Assembly: GCA_958451615.1 (NCBI GenBank)
Contig: CAUDQR010000008.1
Location: 27,344-91,343, forward strand
Origin: an uncultured Collinsella sp.
GTDB taxonomy: Bacteria; Actinomycetota; Coriobacteriia; Coriobacteriales; Coriobacteriaceae
Reading direction: 5' to 3'
DNA length: 64,000 nt
Part shown: piece by piece, positions 1 to 7,259 of the stretch
How the letters are laid out: every line of letters starts with the position of its first letter
Position numbering within the stretch: the first letter of the stretch is position 1
Program-made: the position numbers and the translations under genes
Notes under the pieces: generated by a model
Told to the model about the DNA's origin: nothing
What the model saw: the letters and a program-made list of their open reading frames with translations, nothing else
Databases searched by the model: none

Positions 1-1
1 G

Positions 2-361
2 AACGAGAAGGCCGACCCCTCACACGGCCGCCCGCTCAGCCTGACGAAGGTCTACATGACCAACGTCATGTCGCGGAGGGAGGCCGTGCTGCTGGCCAAG
101 ATCCAGAAGCGCGACGCGGCGATTGCGCGCCGGCAGCGCGAGAAGGACCTGTACGAGGAGATCGCCAAGCTCGCGAAGGGCGAGGACCCGAAGGGCGAGG
201 ACCCGAAGGGCGAGGACCCGAAGGGCGGGAAGCCGAAGCGCGGGTGTGCCAATGGTGTGCCAACGGCGGCGGGGCAGCTGGGGCAGCAGGCGATTTGGTT
301 CCCGCCGCTAGACGGTGGAGACGGCGCCGTCGGGGAGGCTCCCGGCGCAAAGAACACCTAA
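2..361 (+). CDS. Phage protein of unknown function, 5' end missing
   Basis: The frame is open from the first bases of the window and ends at a TAA at 359-361, so the gene begins upstream. An internal ATG at 56 could also start it. The visible 119 residues are basic and helical at first (many Arg, Lys and Glu), then run into three perfect GEDPK repeats and a Gly/Pro-rich tail. I recognise no domain. It is the first of a run of small same-strand prophage genes; a strong ribosome binding site for the next gene follows directly. The low-complexity tail suggests a flexible linker or a recently expanded repeat. Real coding is likely, but function cannot be assigned. Confidence 0.6.
   Translation, partial: NEKADPSHGRPLSLTKVYMTNVMSRREAVLLAKIQKRDAAIARRQREKDLYEEIAKLAKGEDPKGEDPKGEDPKGGKPKRGCANGVPTAAGQLGQQAIWFPPLDGGDGAVGEAPGAKNT
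181..225 (+). repeat. Three tandem 15-bp repeats (GEDPK codons)
   Basis: The unit CGAGGACCCGAAGGG occurs three times without a mismatch, followed by a degenerate fourth copy (reading GGKPK instead of GEDPK). The unit length is a multiple of three, so copy-number change would keep the reading frame of the surrounding gene. Confidence 0.9.
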
Positions 362-389
362 TTCTTTTGAGAAGGAGAGGAGAGAGGTT

Positions 390-761
390 TTGACCGAGAT
401 CTCAGCGGTGATGAGGGCCTACCGAGACGCCCTCGACAGGCACCGGATTCCCTGGGCCGACGACACCTACGACACGAGGCCGGTGGACGGCTACCGGATG
501 CGAATCGAGCGCACCAAGACCATCCTGGACGAGCACGAGGTGAGCGTGATCTGGGGCTACCAGTGCCTGCCCGTGGACGAGCCCGACGATTCCGCCGGCG
601 ACGGCGAGGAGACCGAGGTGAAGGTCCGGACCGTGGGCATAACCGTCGGCTATCCCGACTACCTGGAGGTCATGTACGACCCGATCAGCGCGGATCCGTT
701 CGTGGCCGCGCCCGGCGACATCCTCGCGGAGGTCTTCGGCGTGAGGGGTGAGTCGCGATGA
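390..761 (+). CDS. Small phage protein of unknown function
   Basis: A TTG at 390 is chosen as the start because a long purine-rich ribosome binding site (GAGAAGGAGAGGAGAG) lies just upstream. The in-frame ATG further upstream has no such site and overlaps the previous gene. The 123-residue product begins MTEISAVMRAYRD, is acidic, and contains a glycine/aspartate-rich loop in the middle. No catalytic motif or membrane segment is visible. Its stop overlaps the next ATG (ATGA), showing translational coupling in an accessory cassette. Function unknown. Confidence 0.65.
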   Translation: MTEISAVMRAYRDALDRHRIPWADDTYDTRPVDGYRMRIERTKTILDEHEVSVIWGYQCLPVDEPDDSAGDGEETEVKVRTVGITVGYPDYLEVMYDPISADPFVAAPGDILAEVFGVRGESR

Positions 762-964
762 GCTACGTGTGCGGACCCGCCGACTGGATCGACCTCGCCG
801 TCGGCAGGCTCGAGGACGCGAAGAGGTCGCTCGGGGAGTGCGACAGGCTGCGACAGGGGTGCGACATCTGCGATGAGCTGCGCCAGGCGAGGAGATGCCT
901 CAACAAGGCGCTGATCATGGTCGCGGAGGAGAAGGAGATCGTGAAGGAATGGAGCGGGAAATGA
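758..964 (+). CDS. Short cysteine-containing phage protein
   Basis: The 68-residue product starts MSYVCGPADW and is translationally coupled to its neighbours: ATG overlaps the previous stop and its own TGA overlaps the next ATG. Four cysteines are spread through it, two of them as CDIC near residue 36, and the rest is a charged amphipathic helix. This could be a small metal-binding or helix-hairpin protein, but no family is recognised. Confidence comes from coupling and codon usage rather than homology. Confidence 0.6.
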   Translation: MSYVCGPADWIDLAVGRLEDAKRSLGECDRLRQGCDICDELRQARRCLNKALIMVAEEKEIVKEWSGK

Positions 965-1533
965 GAGATAGGAACGAGTGGTTCAAGGAGGCCAAGGGAG
1001 CCCTGCGGCATCTCGAAATCGAGGCTGTGGAAAACCCCTTCGCGTGGCCGACTGTCGCGTGCGTCGCAGATGGGGAGGATGTCCTGCATGCACTTGGGCT
1101 TCATCCGTCTCGTGATGTCGGCGGCATAGTAAACGTCGATGAGAGCGAGGTCCTCGAGCTCGCCGAGCTCATCAGCCCCGAGCCCGTCACGGGCTCCACG
1201 TCGGACGGGTACCACACGTTCGACGAGCTCTACCACCACCGGGCGGTGCTGTTCTCGGTGATCGTGGCCATGTTCCGCGGGCGCTCGTGGAAGTCGCTCC
1301 ACCACCATGACGGGACGATGTACGACGGCATGTTCATCGTGGGCATCGACACGCCCGCCGGCCCCGCCACCTACCACTACGACGTCGAGCCTTACTGGGA
1401 CATGTTCCCGTGCAGGGTGCTCGACCGAGCGCCCGAGTGGGACGGCCACACGCCCGACGACGCCATCGAGCGCATCGGCACCCTGCGGGACCTCCTGCAG
1501 GCGGAGGTCCACGAGAAAGGAGTGGACGAGTGA
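961..1533 (+). CDS. Conserved phage protein with HHHDGTMYDGM and WDGHTP motifs
   Basis: The 190-residue product starts at ATG 961, overlapping the previous stop. Its C-terminal two thirds hold a conserved-looking block: a His-rich stretch SLHHHDGTMYDGM near residue 117, a YHYDVEPYWDMF segment and a terminal WDGHTPDDAIERI helix. I recall this pattern from uncharacterised proteins of actinobacterial and Gram-positive phages, where it sits among early or accessory genes. No biochemical function is known to me. The gene ends in a TGATG overlap with the next gene. Confidence 0.7.
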   Translation: MRDRNEWFKEAKGALRHLEIEAVENPFAWPTVACVADGEDVLHALGLHPSRDVGGIVNVDESEVLELAELISPEPVTGSTSDGYHTFDELYHHRAVLFSVIVAMFRGRSWKSLHHHDGTMYDGMFIVGIDTPAGPATYHYDVEPYWDMFPCRVLDRAPEWDGHTPDDAIERIGTLRDLLQAEVHEKGVDE

Positions 1534-1970
1534 TGGGGGAACGTCTCGTGGCCGACAGCGTGATGACACCGGACGGGGATGTGGTACTGCCGGGCCCTGT
1601 CGACAAGGACGGGCATCGCGTGCCGTTTGATACCACAGATCTGTACGGTCCTCGCGGGGAGCATTACAAGGTCAGGTTCTTCGCGCGCCTCCCACACATG
1701 GACAGTTGGCTTATTAGCTACGCGTTCAACAATGACCTGATTGCCGTCTCATCGCTGTATCTCAAAGCGCCCGACAGCTGGAAGAAGCTGCTGGAGGACC
1801 TGGATGAAGGGGCGAACCATTCCGAGTACTCGCCCTGCTTCTACTTCCGGAAGGACATGTGCGATTGCTCCTCATGCGAGGCGGACCGTTACTCCAACTG
1901 CGATCAACCCGCTTTCAAGGACATTGCATCCCGCATCCGCAAGCTGAGGGGTGAGGGCGATGCTGACTAG
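1533..1970 (+). CDS. Phage protein, paralogue of the gene at 2301-2789
   Basis: The 145-residue product begins MGERLVADSVMTPDGD. Its N-terminal 45 residues share a clear pattern with the product of 2301-2789: MGE at the start, an SMTPD- or VMTPD-like segment, GPVDKxGxRVP, then DTxxLY. The C-terminal half holds a YFRKDMCDCSSCEADRYSNC segment with four cysteines, which may bind a metal. Its ATG overlaps the preceding TGA and its end overlaps the next start. Role unknown; the paralogous pair points to a local duplication around the gene at 1960. Confidence 0.65.
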   Translation: MGERLVADSVMTPDGDVVLPGPVDKDGHRVPFDTTDLYGPRGEHYKVRFFARLPHMDSWLISYAFNNDLIAVSSLYLKAPDSWKKLLEDLDEGANHSEYSPCFYFRKDMCDCSSCEADRYSNCDQPAFKDIASRIRKLRGEGDAD

Positions 1971-2301
1971 GGACCTGACGCCGTGCTTCGTGCAGGACTT
2001 CGGCTTGGGCTCGAGGACGGGCTACGAGAAGGCCCTGCTGGTCGGGCTGTTCGACAGGACGTTCACGTGCCTCGACCGCCGCATCTCCGCGACCGACGAG
2101 GCCGCGGGGCCGACCCGCAGGCCGGTGGCGGTCGTCATGCGCAGAGACGGGCGGCTGCAGGAGGTCGACCCGTGGAAGGTCGTAATCGACGACTCGGAAG
2201 AGGTCTTCGAGATGTACTCGTGGATGTGGGACGAGGAGAGCGTCGTGTGCGAGCAGCTCGGGCTGGCGGAGATCAAGGCAGAGAATGGTGGTGACGAGTG
2301 A
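1960..2301 (+). CDS. Small phage protein of unknown function
   Basis: The ATG at 1960 has a GAGGGGTGAGGG ribosome binding site inside the end of the previous gene, which it overlaps by 11 bases. An alternative ATG lies 9 bases upstream. The 113-residue product starts MLTRDLTPCFVQDFG and has a GRLQEVDPWKVVIDD segment suggestive of beta strands. No membrane segment, signal peptide or known motif is visible. It lies between two paralogous genes, so it was probably carried along in the duplication. Confidence 0.6.
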   Translation: MLTRDLTPCFVQDFGLGSRTGYEKALLVGLFDRTFTCLDRRISATDEAAGPTRRPVAVVMRRDGRLQEVDPWKVVIDDSEEVFEMYSWMWDEESVVCEQLGLAEIKAENGGDE

Positions 2302-2789
2302 TGGGGGAACATTTCATAGTCGATAACTCCATGACGCCAGACTGGGAATTGGTGCCGTTGGGCCCCGTCGATAAGGAGGGGAACCGCGTCCCGCTTGATA
2401 CCGAGGTTCTATACGACGAGGACGGGTGCGTCATAAGAGTGGAGTCGTACAGGTTCTCGACCTGGTCTAAGCGGTGGACTGCGGACGTTTATATCGCCGA
2501 CCAGGGCATGGAAGTGTACGTCGACAGCTACTACCTCCATCGTCCCGACAGCTACGAGAGGGTGCTGGAGGACCTCTATGAGGCCGTTCAACAAGGCGTG
2601 CGCAGCGGGCGTCCTTACTGTGTTTACAACGTTGCCAGGGGCCTGTGTCGTGGACATGAGGACAAGGACGGGAAGTGCAAGCTCGTTGGATTTGCCGACG
2701 CCTGCACCCTCACGATGACTGGCGACATCTGGAGCCGTGTTGAACGTCTATGCAAGGGTGATGGTGAGAAGGATGGGAGCGAGAAGTGA
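2301..2789 (+). CDS. Phage protein, paralogue of the gene at 1533-1970
   Basis: The 162-residue product starts MGEHFIVDNSMTPDWE at ATG 2301, overlapping the previous stop. The first 45 residues match the pattern of the upstream paralogue (GPVDKEGNRVP, DTEVLY), and a middle segment (YLHRPDSYERVLEDL) matches YLKAPDSWKKLLEDL there. The C-terminal part again has several cysteines (CVYNVARGLC and CKLVGFADAC). This shared architecture supports a metal-binding C-terminus, but that is inference. Function unknown. Confidence 0.65.
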   Translation: MGEHFIVDNSMTPDWELVPLGPVDKEGNRVPLDTEVLYDEDGCVIRVESYRFSTWSKRWTADVYIADQGMEVYVDSYYLHRPDSYERVLEDLYEAVQQGVRSGRPYCVYNVARGLCRGHEDKDGKCKLVGFADACTLTMTGDIWSRVERLCKGDGEKDGSEK

Positions 2790-3151
2790 GTGAAGTGCCA
2801 AAGATGTACACCTGCTCTTGGTGCGGGAAGCCGACTCCGAACTATAGGGAGTACTCGCATCCGATGGCTGGCATTCTCGGAGAGTCGGGGTACTCGATAT
2901 GTGACGAGTGCCTAAGGAAGGCCCGTATCGAGAGGGAATGGGAGAACGAGCAGTGCGCTGAGGAACGCCTGACCTGCCCCTACTGCGAGAGTTCCATCGA
3001 TGACCCGTGGTATTACGACGAGGACGATGAAGAGGTTGAGTGCCCTGAGTGCAAGCGCACGTTCGAGCTAGAGATTGCCACCGTGCGCACGTATAGGACG
3101 AAACGCCGTATCGAGGACATGCCCGACGGCTGGAATGGGGGCGAGCTTTAA
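2786..3151 (+). CDS. Zinc-ribbon phage protein
   Basis: A GTG at 2786, overlapping the previous stop, starts a 121-residue protein. It holds two zinc-binding units: CSWC near residue 10 paired with CDEC near residue 40, and CPYC near residue 67 paired with CPEC near residue 87. The second pair is a classic zinc ribbon. Such proteins bind nucleic acid or act as adaptors in phage early regions. No enzymatic domain is seen. The gene is coupled to both neighbours. Confidence 0.7.
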   Translation: MSEVPKMYTCSWCGKPTPNYREYSHPMAGILGESGYSICDECLRKARIEREWENEQCAEERLTCPYCESSIDDPWYYDEDDEEVECPECKRTFELEIATVRTYRTKRRIEDMPDGWNGGEL

Positions 3152-3333
3152 TGAGCCGAGATTTCATTGAGCTATACGACGACGATGGCTACAGGTACGT
3201 CGTCAACATGGACAAGATCTCATTCGTCAACGTCGCAGGCAGAAAGGTCTGGGCTGGTGAGGCGGCCACGCTCGAAATATGCGATGAGAGCATGGAGCGT
3301 CTTTTAAGCAGGCTGGTAGGTGAGGGCGAATGA
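3151..3333 (+). CDS. Small acidic phage protein
   Basis: A 60-residue acidic protein starting MSRDFIELYDDDGYRY at ATG 3151, which overlaps the previous stop by one base; its own stop overlaps the next start. The sequence looks like a short beta-rich fold followed by a helix. I recognise no family. Gene status is supported by tight coupling on both sides. Confidence 0.55.
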   Translation: MSRDFIELYDDDGYRYVVNMDKISFVNVAGRKVWAGEAATLEICDESMERLLSRLVGEGE

Positions 3334-3830
3334 GCCGCAGGGATGTGACCGAAGAGCTGTCCGAGAAGGTGGAGAAGAAGCTCCGCAGGCAGTTCGCCCT
3401 CGTCGCGCGGGAGGTATGGGTGGACCCCGACCACAGGGTCGACTTCATGGCATTTTCTCCGGGCGTCGGAGGACGAAACATGAAGCTCGAGCACGGGCGG
3501 TTCGTGTTCGTTGAGGTCAAGTCTTGCATGGCGGACTTCAAGAGCGGCCACGGCCTCACGTTCCGAGGCGACGATAACTGGCTTGTGTGCCCTCGCGACC
3601 TTGCTGACGAGCTGCACGACAAGATGCTCCTGCCGTTGGGCGTGCAAGTCTACTGCCCCGACAGCGGAGGCTCCCTTCGGCTGAGATACGACCTTAGTAT
3701 GCGAGGTACAGGAAGTTTGAGAGAAGATTCGACGCTCTGCCTGCTCTGGGCGATGCTGATGGACTCGTACTCGAGATGGCGCACGACGGGAGATGTTTTC
3801 AGAGAGACGGGAGAGAACTGTGACCTTTAA
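3330..3830 (+). CDS. MmcB-like PD-(D/E)XK nuclease domain protein
   Basis: The 166-residue product contains RVDFMAF followed about 30 residues later by RFVFVEVKSCMADFKSGHG and then DNWLVCP. The D...EVK spacing is the core of PD-(D/E)XK nucleases, and the order of motifs fits the MmcB/VRR-NUC-like group of DNA-repair or phage nucleases. The catalytic set I see is Asp in RVDF, then Glu and Lys in VEVKS. It probably acts on phage or host DNA in the cytoplasm. Which substrate it cuts cannot be told from sequence. Coupled start and stop with its neighbours. Confidence 0.65.
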   Translation: MSRRDVTEELSEKVEKKLRRQFALVAREVWVDPDHRVDFMAFSPGVGGRNMKLEHGRFVFVEVKSCMADFKSGHGLTFRGDDNWLVCPRDLADELHDKMLLPLGVQVYCPDSGGSLRLRYDLSMRGTGSLREDSTLCLLWAMLMDSYSRWRTTGDVFRETGENCDL

Positions 3831-4035
3831 CGATGCCGAGTTCAAGGCGTGCCCCAAGTGCGGGGCGGAGCCCAAGGTGGAGGATGTGCGAGAGCGTTCC
3901 CTGACCAAGCCCAACGTGCTGAGCGTCAGGTGCCCCGCCTGCGGGATGTCGAACAGCGTCGCGTGGGGGAGCATGGACCTGCCGCCGTTCCGCCAGGCGG
4001 TGGCCATGCTCGCGGACAGTTGGAACAGCCGGTGA
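3820..4035 (+). CDS. Lar-like zinc-ribbon protein
   Basis: A GTG at 3820 inside the end of the previous gene starts a 71-residue protein. It has CPKCG near residue 10, CPACG near residue 39, and a C-terminal helix with FRQAVAMLADSWN. This arrangement (two CxxC knuckles, then a helix ending in WN) is characteristic of Lar-family restriction-alleviation proteins and related phage zinc ribbons. Lar modulates type I restriction in some phages; whether this one does is not shown. The stop is in a GTGA overlap with a possible next gene. Confidence 0.6.
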   Translation: MTFNDAEFKACPKCGAEPKVEDVRERSLTKPNVLSVRCPACGMSNSVAWGSMDLPPFRQAVAMLADSWNSR

Positions 4036-4244
4036 TCCGCTCGGCGATCGACTTGTTCCGCGCAACCGCCTGGCGCACGGTGCCCGATCTGGTGTCGGGT
4101 CCCGCGCGCCGGGCGCTCACGCACGGTCGGGCGGACGCGCCGCGGGTGACGTCGGCGCAGATCGGGGAGACGGAGCGGAGGGCGCGGGCGCTGGAGCGCG
4201 ACCGGGCCCGCGCGCTCAAGAGGTCGAGGAAGGCTAACCGATGA
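4032..4244 (+). CDS. Small basic protein, doubtful
   Basis: A GTG at 4032 overlaps the previous TGA and opens a 70-residue frame ending at 4244, which in turn overlaps an ATG at 4241. The product is very rich in Arg and Ala, with a helical C-terminus. The coupling pattern supports it, but composition is close to what any GC-rich frame would give. No family is recognised. Confidence 0.4.
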   Translation: MIRSAIDLFRATAWRTVPDLVSGPARRALTHGRADAPRVTSAQIGETERRARALERDRARALKRSRKANR

Positions 4245-4345
4245 GAGTTTTCGAGAGGCTGCGGCGGATGCTCGCCGAGAACCGCCGCGTGCGCAAGAGC
4301 ATCGAGACGCGCCTCGCACGCAGGTGCAGGAGGTCGACGAGATGA
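4241..4345 (+). CDS. Very short Arg-rich peptide, doubtful
   Basis: ATG at 4241 to TGA at 4343-4345 gives 34 residues (starting MRVFERLRRML) that are highly basic. It keeps the ATGA overlap pattern with both neighbours, which is the main support. It could be a leader that couples translation of the downstream zinc-finger gene. Confidence 0.35.
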   Translation: MRVFERLRRMLAENRRVRKSIETRLARRCRRSTR

Positions 4346-4590
4346 CCGTGATGTGGGACGTGCAGGAGAGGAACTGCGCGGTCTGCGGGAGGGTCTTCAT
4401 CCCGAAGGCGCCCCACGCCAAGTACTGCTCGGAGGCGTGCCGGCGCGAGCACGACCTGCGCCGCGTGAAGGAGGCCCGCCGCAAGGGCGCCAAGCCGAAG
4501 CTCGACAGGGTCGACCGCTATTTGGCAGGCTCGGGCGCGGTGCACGACGAGATCATGGCCATGCGGCGCGAGGTCGCGATGAGATATTGA
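4342..4590 (+). CDS. Zinc-finger phage protein (CxxC...YCSxxC)
   Basis: The 82-residue product starting at ATG 4342 has CAVCGRVFIPKAPHAKYCSEAC at residues 12-33, a four-cysteine finger of the type found in many short phage proteins, followed by a basic helix. It likely binds nucleic acid. It is the last gene of the left-hand cassette; a hairpin terminator follows at 4617. Confidence 0.65.
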   Translation: MTVMWDVQERNCAVCGRVFIPKAPHAKYCSEACRREHDLRRVKEARRKGAKPKLDRVDRYLAGSGAVHDEIMAMRREVAMRY

Positions 4591-4616
4591 GTTTCCGCAG
4601 GTAGATATATAATTAA

Positions 4617-4648
4617 GGCCGCTGGCGTTGGAGCGCCGGCGGCCTTTG
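4617..4648 (+). terminator. Hairpin terminator after the early accessory cassette
   Basis: GGCCGCTGGCG pairs with CGCCGGCGGCC around a 6-base loop (one internal mismatch), followed by TTT. It separates the accessory cassette from the regulator gene at 4710. Confidence 0.65.
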
Positions 4649-4709
4649 GCAAAGACGCCTCCCGGCATCCTCTATGTGGCGTAGAGCATGGTACCACGCG
4701 GGAGGTCAC

Positions 4710-5162
4710 ATGGATGCACGGGAATATCTGGAGACTGTACGGGCCGCCCAGCGCGGCATCGACCGCAGGCTGGCGGTCATCCAGTCGATGCAGGCGCGCG
4801 AGCAGGTGCGCGCCCAGCGCTACGACGCCGTGGGCAAGGGCGCGCACGGCACGGACTTCATGCGCTCGACGGACGACCGCATAGACTACGAGCGCCGCAG
4901 CGGCGCGGAGCTGTCCGAGCTCCGGCACGAGGTGGAGCGTGGGCGCGAGCTCTGCGCGGGCGTGCGCTCGGCCAACCCAGGCAAGCGCTGGGGCGACGTG
5001 CTGGAGCTGCGCTACTGCGAGGACCGCACCCTGCAGGAGATCGCGGGGACACTGGGGGTGTCGGTGAGGTCGGTGCATTCAGATATGTCATCGGCCCTGG
5101 ACTGGGTCGATATGGTGGGCATCGCCACCGCAAGGGCTGGCGTGGGCCGTGCGGCAATATAA
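4710..5162 (+). CDS. Phage late-transcription regulator, sigma-70 region 4-like
   Basis: ATG 4710 is chosen for the GGGAGGT ribosome binding site just upstream. The 150-residue product has a helical N-terminal half and a C-terminal helix-turn-helix: RYCEDRTLQEIAGTLGVSV at about residues 102-120, then RSVHSDMSSALDWV. This is the layout of the DUF1492/ArpU/RinA-type proteins that sit just before phage packaging genes and switch on late transcription. Its position directly upstream of the terminase region fits. A strong terminator and a repeat array follow. Confidence 0.7.
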   Translation: MDAREYLETVRAAQRGIDRRLAVIQSMQAREQVRAQRYDAVGKGAHGTDFMRSTDDRIDYERRSGAELSELRHEVERGRELCAGVRSANPGKRWGDVLELRYCEDRTLQEIAGTLGVSVRSVHSDMSSALDWVDMVGIATARAGVGRAAI

Positions 5163-5190
5163 TTGGATGGCTGGTTCGTGTCAGCATGTC

Positions 5191-5225
5191 GGCCCCGATC
5201 GCCATGTGCGGTCGGGGCCTTTTGT
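5191..5225 (+). terminator. Rho-independent terminator after the late regulator
   Basis: GGCCCCGA (5191-5198) pairs perfectly with TCGGGGCC (5212-5219), followed by TTTTG. The inner bases can extend the stem. Confidence 0.8.
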
Positions 5226-5230
5226 CTTTA

Positions 5231-5320
5231 TGGGACTGCATGCAATTGCAGACGATTGCACACTTCTGCAGACAATTGCAGATAGTTGCAGACGATTGCA
5301 CACAATTGCAGACCGTTGCA
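5231..5320 (+). repeat. Nine contiguous 10-bp repeats ending in TGCA
   Basis: From 5231 to 5320 the DNA divides into nine 10-base blocks, each ending TGCA, with consensus GACAATTGCA. Four blocks begin with GAC and six end ATTGCA. The period is exactly one helical turn, so all copies face the same side of the helix. The array is intergenic, between the late regulator and the HNH/terminase genes. It resembles iterons or a multi-site protein operator; a cos-associated binding array is also possible. No protein-coding explanation fits, because a 10-bp period shifts frame at every repeat. Confidence 0.85.
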
Positions 5321-5408
5321 GGTTTCTTCTGGGATATAACTAGGGTGTCGATTCGCAGCGCCGCCCGCGCGGTGTGCGGGTCGGATGTGCGTGGAAGCAC
5401 AGATGAGT

Positions 5409-5450
5409 GGCCGGAGTTCCCTTCAGCAGTTCAGGGACTCCGGCCTTTCT
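5409..5450 (+). terminator. Hairpin terminator before the packaging genes
   Basis: GGCCGGAGT (5409-5417) pairs with ACTCCGGCC (5437-5445), then TTTCT. It ends the intergenic control region that holds the 10-bp repeat array. Confidence 0.65.
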
Positions 5451-5472
5451 ATTGCGTTTAATTCAATAGGGG

Positions 5473-5682
5473 ATGATGCCCGTGGTCAGCCGAGAGTACA
5501 TCGCGCGATCCGCCCGCCGCCACGACACGGTCATGGCGTGGGCGTTCCGCCGCGCCCTGGGGGTCACGGCGGCGCCGCGCCGCCGACCTGGGGGTGCCGG
5601 GGGCGTGCGCCTGGAGGCGCTGCGCTACGGGGGCATCGAGGCGTGCATGTCCAACCGAGGGCGCTCCCCGGTGGAGTGGTAG
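5473..5682 (+). CDS. Small basic phage protein of unknown function
   Basis: A 69-residue frame beginning MMPVVSREYIARSARRHDTV and ending just before the HNH gene (4-base gap). A weak AGGGGATG site precedes it. It is Arg-rich with helical potential. Position just ahead of the HNH endonuclease suggests a packaging-module gene, but there is no recognisable motif. Confidence 0.4.
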   Translation: MMPVVSREYIARSARRHDTVMAWAFRRALGVTAAPRRRPGGAGGVRLEALRYGGIEACMSNRGRSPVEW

Positions 5683-5685
5683 GGG

Positions 5686-6093
5686 ATGGGCAACCCGCGC
5701 AAGGCCAACGGAGCCCGTCGCCGCCATGTCGTGCGGTGGCTCCGCTCGCAGGGCAGGCCCTGCTGGATATGTGGGCTACCCATAGACTACGGGATGCCGC
5801 CTGGCAACCCCGGGGCCTTCGAGTGCGATGAGCTCGTCCCGGTCAGCCGCGGCGGATCGCCCTTCGACCGCGACAACGTCGCCGCCGCGCACCGTTGCTG
5901 CAACAACTGGCGTCGCGCCCGCAGTGTCGCCGAGGTGTCGGCCGTACGCCGCGCCCTCCGCGAGCATCTCGCCGCGTGGAACTCTCCTGAGTCCTTCGTC
6001 GAGCTGTGCAAGGCGCTCAAGTCCGAACGTATTCCCTTTATTAGTCCCCCGTCCGTGCCCGAGAAACAGCCGCGGCAAACGACCTCATGGTAG
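5686..6093 (+). CDS. HNH endonuclease
   Basis: The 135-residue product has CWICG at about residues 25-29, ECDELVPVSRGGSPFDRDNV around 46-65, then AAAHRCCNNWR. The two cysteine pairs hold zinc, and the DELVPVSRGG...N...H...CN pattern is the HNH nuclease core, with Glu in place of the usual first His of the DH pair. HNH proteins beside terminase genes are common in long-tailed phages and often assist terminase in cutting DNA at cos. That role is inferred from position. Confidence 0.8.
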   Translation: MGNPRKANGARRRHVVRWLRSQGRPCWICGLPIDYGMPPGNPGAFECDELVPVSRGGSPFDRDNVAAAHRCCNNWRRARSVAEVSAVRRALREHLAAWNSPESFVELCKALKSERIPFISPPSVPEKQPRQTTSW

Positions 6094-6242
6094 GGGATGC
6101 GCCCCGGCGCTCGACCCCACGGGGGTCTTTTGCCGGAAGGGGACAGGCCACCATCCCGCGCCAGGGCCGCAATACCCCCGAATACGATTTTTTACAGAAG
6201 TCAAGCCAAAACAGCAGCTAAACCGAGAAAAACTAGGCGGGT

Positions 6243-7259
6243 GTGTACGTGAAGATACACGACATCGTCCCATATGAGCGCAACGCCCGGCACAACGCTT
6301 CCGCCGTCCCCGTGGTCGCCGACTCCATCAAGGAGTTCGGGCTGCGCGGGACCATCGGCCTGGAGAGCCGCGAGCGCCCGGTTATTGTATGGGGGCACAC
6401 GCGCGTCGAGGCGTGCAGGAGCCTGGGGTGGGACGAGATTCCCGACTCCAAGATCGAGTACTGCGACGACCTGACGGACGAGCAGATCAAGGCCTTCCGC
6501 ATCGCCGACAACAAGACCGGCGAGGTGGCGACCTGGAATAAGTCGATGCTGCGCGAGGAGGTCCGCAGCCTCAAGGACTTCGACATGTCGAGGTTCGGGC
6601 TGGACTTCAAAAGCAAACGGCTCGATTGCGGCCACGAGCGCCTGAGGACGGACGACGCGTACAACCTGCGCCTCGTCAGCCGGTCCGACTGCGGCCGCGA
6701 CGGCATGCCCCGCATGAAGCGGTGCATGGCCAGGCCGGCGGACATGATCGGGTTCAACTACGCCAAGAGCACGCCCGAGGCCGACAAGGCCGGCCGCTGC
6801 TGCCACTTCTTCATCGACGACTACCAGTTCGAGCGCGTGTGGGCCCGCCCCGCGGCCTACCTCGAGTGCCTGCGCGGCTTCGACTGCGTGCTCACGCCCG
6901 ACTTCTCGCTCTACCTCGACATGCCCGACGCCATGCAGCGGTGGAACCGCTACCGCTCCCAGGCGCTCGGCCACTGGTGGCAGGAGCAGGGCCTCCGTGT
7001 AGTCCCGACCCTCTCGTGGGCGCAGCGCCGGAGCTTTCGCTTCGCGTTCGACGGCGTCCCGCGCCGCTCGACCGTCGCCGTGTCGACCGTCGGCGTGAAG
7101 GGGGACGAGGGCGCCCTGGCCGTCTGGCGCGAGGGCATGGCGGAGGCCATGAGCCGCCTGGAGCCCGCGCGCGTGCTGCTCTACGGCGGCGACATAGGTT
7201 TCGATTTCGACGCCTGCGAGGTCGTCGAGTACAAGGGAGGCGGTTTCCGTGGGCGGTAG
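6243..7259 (+). CDS. ParB-like nuclease domain fused to DUF4417
   Basis: A GTG at 6243, preceded by AGGCGGG, starts a 338-residue protein; a second GTG six bases on is an alternative. Residues 1-110 are a ParB/sulfiredoxin-type domain: the segment IVWGHTRVEACRSLGWDEIP contains the GHxR motif, followed by DEQIKAFRIADNKTGE. From about residue 150 on, IGFNYAKS, HFFIDDYQFERVW and a terminal VLLYGGDIGF resemble DUF4417, an uncharacterised phage domain. ParB-type domains can bind or cut DNA, or bind CTP. It lies between HNH and terminase genes and overlaps the next start by 11 bases. The combined function is unknown. Confidence 0.7.
   Translation: MYVKIHDIVPYERNARHNASAVPVVADSIKEFGLRGTIGLESRERPVIVWGHTRVEACRSLGWDEIPDSKIEYCDDLTDEQIKAFRIADNKTGEVATWNKSMLREEVRSLKDFDMSRFGLDFKSKRLDCGHERLRTDDAYNLRLVSRSDCGRDGMPRMKRCMARPADMIGFNYAKSTPEADKAGRCCHFFIDDYQFERVWARPAAYLECLRGFDCVLTPDFSLYLDMPDAMQRWNRYRSQALGHWWQEQGLRVVPTLSWAQRRSFRFAFDGVPRRSTVAVSTVGVKGDEGALAVWREGMAEAMSRLEPARVLLYGGDIGFDFDACEVVEYKGGGFRGR

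Noticed and set aside
3189..4493. 434-codon open frame on the minus strand
   Set aside because: It lies opposite a chain of coupled genes with zinc-finger and nuclease motifs; the product is low-complexity His/Arg/Leu and has no ribosome binding site. An artefact of high GC.
5231..5320. CRISPR array
   Set aside because: The repeats are 10 bp with no spacers and no cas genes nearby.
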